DNA of 10,572 nt. Origin: Chrysiogenia bacterium. Its GTDB lineage: Bacteria > JAGRBM01. Location: assembly GCA_020434085.1 (NCBI GenBank), contig JAGRBM010000266.1, forward strand, positions 1 to 10,572, given 5' to 3'. The translations under genes and the position numbers were made by a program. Within the stretch, counting starts at the first letter, position 1. Every line of letters starts with the position of its first letter. The notes under the pieces were generated by a model, which was not told the DNA's origin, ran no database searches, and saw nothing but the letters and a program-made list of their open reading frames with translations. Of the stretch, positions 6,297 through 10,572 are shown piece by piece.

Positions 6297-8459
6297 ATGA
6301 CAGGCGTTCGTAACGCAATGACAGAGCAGAGCCGGCCGGTGGCCGGCAGGATGCCGCGGCAGGGGTGGGGCGCATTCCTCGCCAGGAGTGCGCTCGCGCT
6401 GGCCGCGCTCGTGAGCTTCGGCTGCGAGGGGCCCAAAATTCCTGAACCGGCCACGCGTGACCCGCAGGTGGGCGCGCTCAAAACGCTGGGCGATGTGCCG
6501 CTCTTTGCCAAGCGCACCACCGAGGCCGGCCAGACGCCCGTGGGCAGCGAATTTTTCGATACCAACGGTGCGGGCTCGCCCTACATCCTCCAGGGCGCCA
6601 GCGGCGTCAGTGAACTGATCCTTTACTACGTGGGAACTGACGCCACGAGCAGCCAGGTCTCCGGCGGTATCGGCGAGGCGCGCTCGAGCGACCGCGGCTT
6701 CACCTTTGAGAACCGCCGCCTGTTGCTGGTTCGGCGCAACCGCGTGACCGGCGATCTCGCGCCGCTCGATCCGCCCAGCCCGCTGCCCCCGCGTCTGACC
6801 GACTCCTTTGATTCGCCGGGCGTCCTCGATCCCATGGTGCTCGAGGACTGTCCCTTTGCCGCCACGGCGGGCGGGAGCTGCCTGTTCTACGCGGGCCCGG
6901 GCATCTTCGATGCCGTCAACGATGATGACCAGGACGGTCTGCGCTACGGTTTCAGCTCGGAATTTGTGCGCCCGCCCGACGCGCCGGCGCGCCCGATTCC
7001 GCTGGTTCCCTCGGCAATCAGCGTGGTGACCCTGCCGGGGCTCAACGAAGTGGCCAGCAACGGCGTTCCCATTTTGATGGCGAACAAGGACATTGAAGAC
7101 GACGGGGCCACCGATTGCGGGCTTTCGGGCACTGACCCGCTCAATCCCTCGGACGGCCAGCTCCCCTGTACCGATGACATTTTCTATACGAATCGCGCGC
7201 GGACCTTCGACCCGCAGGTTGAGGTTTGCAGCCGCCGTTCGCTCAACGCCACCGAAGACCTGATCGACGATGGCTGCCAGCGCAACAACGGCATCAACTC
7301 CGACCAGTGCCCCGGCGGCACCGACTCGACCGTCACGATCGAAGCGGGTCCCTATCCCTGGGAGAGCGGCGGCGTGGGCGACCCCTTCGTGATGCGCGAT
7401 CCGTTCCGTGATCGCTACCTCATGTATTACACCTGCACCGAGGAATTCGGTGAGGTCACGGCCAACGGCTGTGAAGAGCGGCTCATTGACCGCATCTGTG
7501 TGGCCGAACTGACGCAGGTTGGCAGTCAGGTGGTTGCGCGTCGCCTGCTCATGGATCCCGGTGCCGGCGATGTGGACTATGCCTCACCCAGCGCGCCGAC
7601 GGTTCGCCTTCGCAACAATATCGTCCTGCAGGGTGGGAACTTCGCGAAGGAAAATGCCGATTTCGACCGTGCGGGCGCTTCGGACCCCACGATCCTGCTC
7701 TCGCGCTCGGTGCTCGGCACGGTGCTCTGGCGCATGTGGTACACGGGCACCAACGGTAACAACGCGCACCGCATCGGCATCACCGGTTCCTTCGACGGAT
7801 TCGACTGGGATGCCGACGATCAGGAACTGCGCTTCTCGACGCTGGTTCCGACCAACCCGATTCTGGTTCAGGCCGATCAGGCGCAGGCGCCCACCAGCCT
7901 GTTCGCCAGCGACAACATCCTGCGCGTTTACTACGAGTCCATCACGCGCGGCACCGAGCCGTCCATCAATCTGGCGACCATCGTGGACCTGACCGACGAT
8001 GTGCCGCCCACGATTTTCTTCGATTCGCCCGTGGGTGATGAACTCACCATCGAGCAGGGCTGCAGCGTCACCTTCGCGCTTTCCTTCGAAGACGCCGGTG
8101 GTTCGGGCATCGACCAGTCGAGCTTCAACGTGCAGTTCACCGACATTTCCATCGATGAGCTGACCGACCCTGGCGTCCAGGTGCAGTTCCAGAACGACAT
8201 CACCCGCGAAGACGTCACCGTGGCGCAGGATGCCGACTGGTCCGATCAGTTCCCGTCCTTCCGCTTCGGCTCTGGCGATTCGGCCACGGTTCAGTTGCAG
8301 CTCAACGAGTTCCGTCTCAATCCCACGCTTGCGAACGTCGACCAGGCCGTACTCAGCCTGGAGATCGAGATTTTCGACCGCAACGACAACCGAAGCGTGA
8401 AGGGGCTCGAGCTGACACTGGTCGAAGCCGGTCAGCCCACTGTGTGCGACGCCAACTAG
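6297..8459 (+). CDS. Probable lipoprotein with GH43/GH32-like propeller and Ig-like domain
   Basis: This encodes 720 residues from the ATG at 6297. A basic then hydrophobic N-terminus (SALALAALVSFGC) ends in a Cys at residue 43, a likely lipidation site, although Ser at -3 and Phe at -2 are not a textbook lipobox. The body holds five segments of the five-bladed propeller style seen in GH43, GH32 and GH130: about 6609-6707 (ILYYVG, then SSDRGFTF), 6819-6899 (LDPMVL, LFYAGPG), 7371-7511 (GDPFVMRDP, YLMYYT), 7677-7811 (SDPTIL, WRMWYTG, SFDGFDW) and 7890-7985 (LRVYYE). A long acidic, cysteine-containing insert separates blades 2 and 3. Residues after about 8001 (PPTIFFDSPVGDE, SGIDQSSFNV) resemble an Ig-like domain. 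A catalytic triad cannot be assigned, so binding rather than hydrolysis is possible. The gene is probably co-transcribed with the barrel. The ATG at 6351 would give a compact 25-residue signal region and is a real alternative start. Confidence 0.82.
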   Translation: MTGVRNAMTEQSRPVAGRMPRQGWGAFLARSALALAALVSFGCEGPKIPEPATRDPQVGALKTLGDVPLFAKRTTEAGQTPVGSEFFDTNGAGSPYILQGASGVSELILYYVGTDATSSQVSGGIGEARSSDRGFTFENRRLLLVRRNRVTGDLAPLDPPSPLPPRLTDSFDSPGVLDPMVLEDCPFAATAGGSCLFYAGPGIFDAVNDDDQDGLRYGFSSEFVRPPDAPARPIPLVPSAISVVTLPGLNEVASNGVPILMANKDIEDDGATDCGLSGTDPLNPSDGQLPCTDDIFYTNRARTFDPQVEVCSRRSLNATEDLIDDGCQRNNGINSDQCPGGTDSTVTIEAGPYPWESGGVGDPFVMRDPFRDRYLMYYTCTEEFGEVTANGCEERLIDRICVAELTQVGSQVVARRLLMDPGAGDVDYASPSAPTVRLRNNIVLQGGNFAKENADFDRAGASDPTILLSRSVLGTVLWRMWYTGTNGNNAHRIGITGSFDGFDWDADDQELRFSTLVPTNPILVQADQAQAPTSLFASDNILRVYYESITRGTEPSINLATIVDLTDDVPPTIFFDSPVGDELTIEQGCSVTFALSFEDAGGSGIDQSSFNVQFTDISIDELTDPGVQVQFQNDITREDVTVAQDADWSDQFPSFRFGSGDSATVQLQLNEFRLNPTLANVDQAVLSLEIEIFDRNDNRSVKGLELTLVEAGQPTVCDAN

Positions 8460-8467
8460 GGCCGGGG

Positions 8468-8480
8468 CCCGCCGCGCGGG
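8468..8480 (+). terminator. Weak hairpin after the lipoprotein gene
   Basis: CCCGC (8468-8472) pairs with GCGGG (8476-8480) across a three-base loop, nine bases after the lipoprotein stop codon. No T-run follows; the next bases lead straight into the -35 box of the argS promoter. It could slow or end upstream transcription, but it is not a canonical intrinsic terminator. Confidence 0.25.
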
Positions 8481-8482
8481 AA

Positions 8483-8510
8483 TTGACTTTGCGCGCTGGC
8501 GCGGTATGCT
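8483..8510 (+). promoter_or_regulatory. Sigma70-like promoter for argS
   Basis: TTGACT (8483-8488) and TATGCT (8505-8510) are separated by 16 bases. The -35 box matches five of six consensus bases and the -10 box four of six. Transcription would begin near 8517, leaving about 60 untranslated bases before the argS start. It lies in the 119-base gap between the envelope operon and argS, so argS can be transcribed on its own. Confidence 0.6.
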
Positions 8511-8578
8511 CGCGACGCCTGATGGGCTGCTAAGCGGCTGAAATTATTGCCGAAAACACTCGCCCGGGCCGGTGCCCC

Positions 8579-10294
8579 GTGAAAGAGAAACTCGAATCCC
8601 TGATCTGTGAAGCCTTTGCCGCCTCGGCGAAGGATGCCGGCTGGTCGGTCGGCACCCCGCCGGAGTTCGTCGTCGAGCGTCCGAAGGACCCCACCCACGG
8701 CGACTACGCCACCAACGTGGCGATGCTCAGCGCAAAAGCGCTTCGCAGCAATCCGCGCCAGATCGCCGAAACACTCAAGGCAAAACTCGAATCCCTCGCA
8801 CCGGACTGGGTCGAGGGCGTGAAACTGGCCGGTCCCGGCTTCCTGAATTTCCGCATCAGCGCGGCCGGCTGGTATGCAGCGCTTGAGGGCGCGCTCGCCC
8901 AGGGCGAGAACTTCGGGCGCAACGTCGTCAGCGCCCCGCACAAGGTCCTGCTCGAATTCGTGAGCGCCAACCCCACGGGCCCGCTGCACGTGGGGCACGC
9001 GCGCGGCTGCGTGGTGGGCGATACGCTCGGGCGCATCCTGCGTGCCGCCGGGCACGAGGTCACCACCGAATACTACGTGAACGACGCAGGGCTCCAGATG
9101 GACAATCTGGGGCGCTCGCTGCGTGCGCGCTACCTGCAGGAATGCGGAAAGCAAATCGAGTTCGAAGACGGCTGGTACCAGGGCGACTACATCAAGGATC
9201 ACGCCGCCGAGATCTACGCGCGCGAAAAGGATCGTTTCGCCGACGAGCCCGAAGAGGACACCCTCGAATACTTCACCGACGAGGCGCGCACGCGCATCAT
9301 GGAAGGGATCATCGAGGACATGCGGGCCGCGGGCGTGGAGTTCACCCGCTACCAGTCCGAGCGCGAGCTGCATGCGGCCAGCAAAGTCGACGAGGCCATC
9401 AGCGTGCTGCATGAGAAGGGCCTTCTCGACGAGGTCGACGGCGCCAGGTGGTTTCGCAGCACCGACTTCGGCGATGAAAAAGACCGCGTCGTCATTCGCG
9501 AGAACGGCGTGCCCACCTACTTTGCCGCCGACATCGCCTACCACCGCGAGAAGTTCAAGCGCGGCTACGACCAGCTCATCAACCTCTGGGGGGCCGACCA
9601 CCATGGGTACATCGCCCGCGTCCGGGGCGCAATGAATGCGCTGGGTTTCGACGACAAGAAACTCAACATTCAGCTCGTGCAGTTCGTGAGCCTGGTGCGC
9701 GGCGGAAAGAGCGTCTCCATGACCACGCGCGGCGGGATCTTCGAGACCATGCGCGATCTCATCGACGAGGTCGGCGCCGACGCCACGCGCTTCATCTTTT
9801 TGCTGCGCTCGCCCGATTCGAGCATGGAATTCGACCTGGATCTGGCCACCCAGCAGAGCATGGACAACCCGGTCTATTACGTGCAGTACGCCCACGCGCG
9901 GATCTGTTCGTTCTTTGAAAAAGCCCGGGAGGCGGGGATCGAGTTCGACCCGGCAACGTCGCTCGATGCGGGCCTCCTTGGCGCCGATGAGCAGCTCGAC
10001 CTGGCGCGCGAAGTCCTGCGCTATCCCGAGATCATCGATCTGTGCGCGCGCAACCTGCAGGCCCATCCCCTGCCGCACTACCTGATGGAGCTGGCCCAGG
10101 CCTTCTCGCGCTACTACACAGCGCGCGGCGAGGGGGCTCCGAAATACAAGGTGATCGACCCGGAAAACCCCGCACTTACGCAAGTGCGTCTGCAAGCGGC
10201 AAAAGCGGTGGCAATGGTGCTCAAAAATGGGCTAGACTGTCTGGGTGTCAGCGCTCCGGAGCGGATGGCCAAGCTTGAAGAGGCGCCCGAGTAG
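8579..10294 (+). CDS. argS: Arginyl-tRNA synthetase
   Basis: This encodes 571 residues, the normal length for a bacterial ArgRS, a class I cytoplasmic enzyme that charges tRNA-Arg with arginine using ATP. Residues 1-100 form the N-terminal tRNA-recognition (Add-1) domain, with PTHGDYATNVAM (38-49) and AGPGFLNF (84-91) typical of the family. The catalytic core has SANPTGPLHVGHARG (129-143), whose HVGH is the HIGH signature, then TEYYVNDAGLQMDNLG (163-178) and GADHHGY (338-344). The KMSKS position reads KSVSMTTR (377-384), a degenerate form as in many ArgRS. The DALR anticodon-binding domain follows, with NPVYYVQYAHARI (430-442) and the tail to 571. The start is GTG, with a weak ribosome site; an in-frame TAA at 8531-8533 rules out a much longer start. 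A promoter lies just upstream. Confidence 0.97.
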   Translation: MKEKLESLICEAFAASAKDAGWSVGTPPEFVVERPKDPTHGDYATNVAMLSAKALRSNPRQIAETLKAKLESLAPDWVEGVKLAGPGFLNFRISAAGWYAALEGALAQGENFGRNVVSAPHKVLLEFVSANPTGPLHVGHARGCVVGDTLGRILRAAGHEVTTEYYVNDAGLQMDNLGRSLRARYLQECGKQIEFEDGWYQGDYIKDHAAEIYAREKDRFADEPEEDTLEYFTDEARTRIMEGIIEDMRAAGVEFTRYQSERELHAASKVDEAISVLHEKGLLDEVDGARWFRSTDFGDEKDRVVIRENGVPTYFAADIAYHREKFKRGYDQLINLWGADHHGYIARVRGAMNALGFDDKKLNIQLVQFVSLVRGGKSVSMTTRGGIFETMRDLIDEVGADATRFIFLLRSPDSSMEFDLDLATQQSMDNPVYYVQYAHARICSFFEKAREAGIEFDPATSLDAGLLGADEQLDLAREVLRYPEIIDLCARNLQAHPLPHYLMELAQAFSRYYTARGEGAPKYKVIDPENPALTQVRLQAAKAVAMVLKNGLDCLGVSAPERMAKLEEAPE

Positions 10295-10301
10295 GCTCGG
10301 G
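10286..10301 (+). terminator. Hairpin holding the argS stop codon in its loop
   Basis: CCCGAG (10286-10291) pairs perfectly with CTCGGG (10296-10301). The four-base loop TAGG contains the TAG stop codon (10292-10294). No T-run follows directly (GATTCTCC), so it is not a typical intrinsic terminator. It could protect the 3' end of the argS message or act as a weak attenuator before the next gene. A six-base stem can also arise by chance in GC-rich DNA. Confidence 0.35.
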
Positions 10302-10345
10302 GATTCTCCAGCATCCTGAACCTTCCGCTTTAGAGAACTGATTTC

Positions 10346-10375
10346 GCTCGGCGTTTTTTGAGGGCGCGCCGAAGC
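10346..10375. repeat. Interrupted inverted repeat before the last gene
   Basis: GCTCGGCG (10346-10353) and CGCCGA-A-GC (10367-10375) are complementary except for one bulged A, with a 13-base loop containing a run of six T. It ends 11 bases before the ATG at 10387 and would lie in that gene's leader. The T-run is inside the loop rather than after the stem, so it does not fit a terminator on the + strand. Confidence 0.3.
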
Positions 10376-10386
10376 CCCACACGTCG

Positions 10387-10572
10387 ATGCAGAACTATAA
10401 GCAGATCAGCGACAAATACGCCTTTTCCCTCGATAACCGTCAAATCGCCTTTTTGGGCACCGGCATTCTCGGAATGCTGCTGCTCTTCTTCCTGCTCGGT
10501 GTTCTCTACGGCACCCGGCTGGGCCCCTCGCGTGGTTTCTCAAGCGCACCGCCGGCCCTTGCCGACGTGCCG
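10387..10572 (+). CDS. Single-pass membrane protein, 3' end missing; possible SPOR-domain protein
   Basis: The first 62 codons are visible and the frame runs off the window. A cytoplasmic N-terminus of about 19 residues (MQNYKQISDKYAFSLDNRQ) is followed by one transmembrane helix at about residues 20-42 (rich in L, F and G, ending LGVLYGTRLG). A Pro/Ala/Ser-rich stretch that would lie in the periplasm follows. This layout, with a short 'F-x-L-x-x-R-Q' lead into a helix ending in a G-rich motif, matches SPOR-domain proteins of deltaproteobacteria, and such a gene often follows argS there (recalled, not searched). SPOR proteins bind denuded septal peptidoglycan. The SPOR domain itself would lie beyond the edge, so the name is inference. 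The ATG has no clear ribosome site, but an in-frame TGA at 10339-10341 with no ATG, GTG or TTG between makes it the only good start. Confidence 0.72.
   Translation, partial: MQNYKQISDKYAFSLDNRQIAFLGTGILGMLLLFFLLGVLYGTRLGPSRGFSSAPPALADVP

Noticed and set aside
8506-8541. An 11-codon leader peptide frame (ATG at 8506) before argS
   Set aside because: Its ATG lies inside the -10 box, upstream of the expected transcription start, and it has no ribosome site or arginine-rich content that would suggest attenuation.
8456-10195. A 579-codon minus-strand open frame opposite argS
   Set aside because: It has the same codon-aligned antisense effect. The sense strand encodes an unmistakable arginyl-tRNA synthetase, and the antisense product has no recognisable feature.
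10354-10359. T6 run as the tail of an intrinsic terminator for argS
   Set aside because: No complementary arm lies close upstream of CTCGGCG. The only pairings are with a distant arm near 10287 (about 55-base loop) or with a downstream arm, neither of which forms a + strand terminator.

Overview
The window comes from a GC-rich Gram-negative bacterium. An outer-membrane beta-barrel, a probable lipoprotein, and argS followed by a short membrane-anchored gene of the kind often carrying a SPOR domain all fit a deltaproteobacterial-type lineage (Myxococcota, Desulfobacterota or relatives). This assignment rests on gene style and remembered synteny, not on a search. All genes lie on the + strand. 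No RNA gene, insertion sequence, integrase, CRISPR array or phage gene was found, and no gene-free stretch exceeds 120 bases.

Region 1 (start to 8459) looks like one transcription unit of three envelope genes. The first is the 3' part (1652 visible codons) of a very large, apparently exported protein of unknown function. It has a cysteine-rich segment, five copies of a 32-residue motif that align without gaps, and a mostly helical C-terminal third. Twenty-four bases after it comes a FadL/OMPP1-family beta-barrel with a signal peptide and C-terminal Phe. Twelve bases after that comes a probable lipoprotein with five segments resembling blades of a GH43/GH32/GH130-type five-bladed propeller, followed by an Ig-like domain. 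Tight spacing and shared export features suggest the three work together at the outer membrane, perhaps with the barrel as a channel or anchor, but no function can be read directly. The promoter lies upstream of the window.

Region 2 (8460 to 10572) is housekeeping. A strong sigma70-like promoter precedes argS (arginyl-tRNA synthetase), which starts with GTG. A small hairpin holds the argS stop codon in its loop. After 92 bases comes the start of a single-pass inner-membrane protein, cut by the window edge, which may be a SPOR-domain cell-division or peptidoglycan-binding protein.

The part most worth follow-up is the three-gene surface module, especially the giant repeat protein, for which I recognise no named family.
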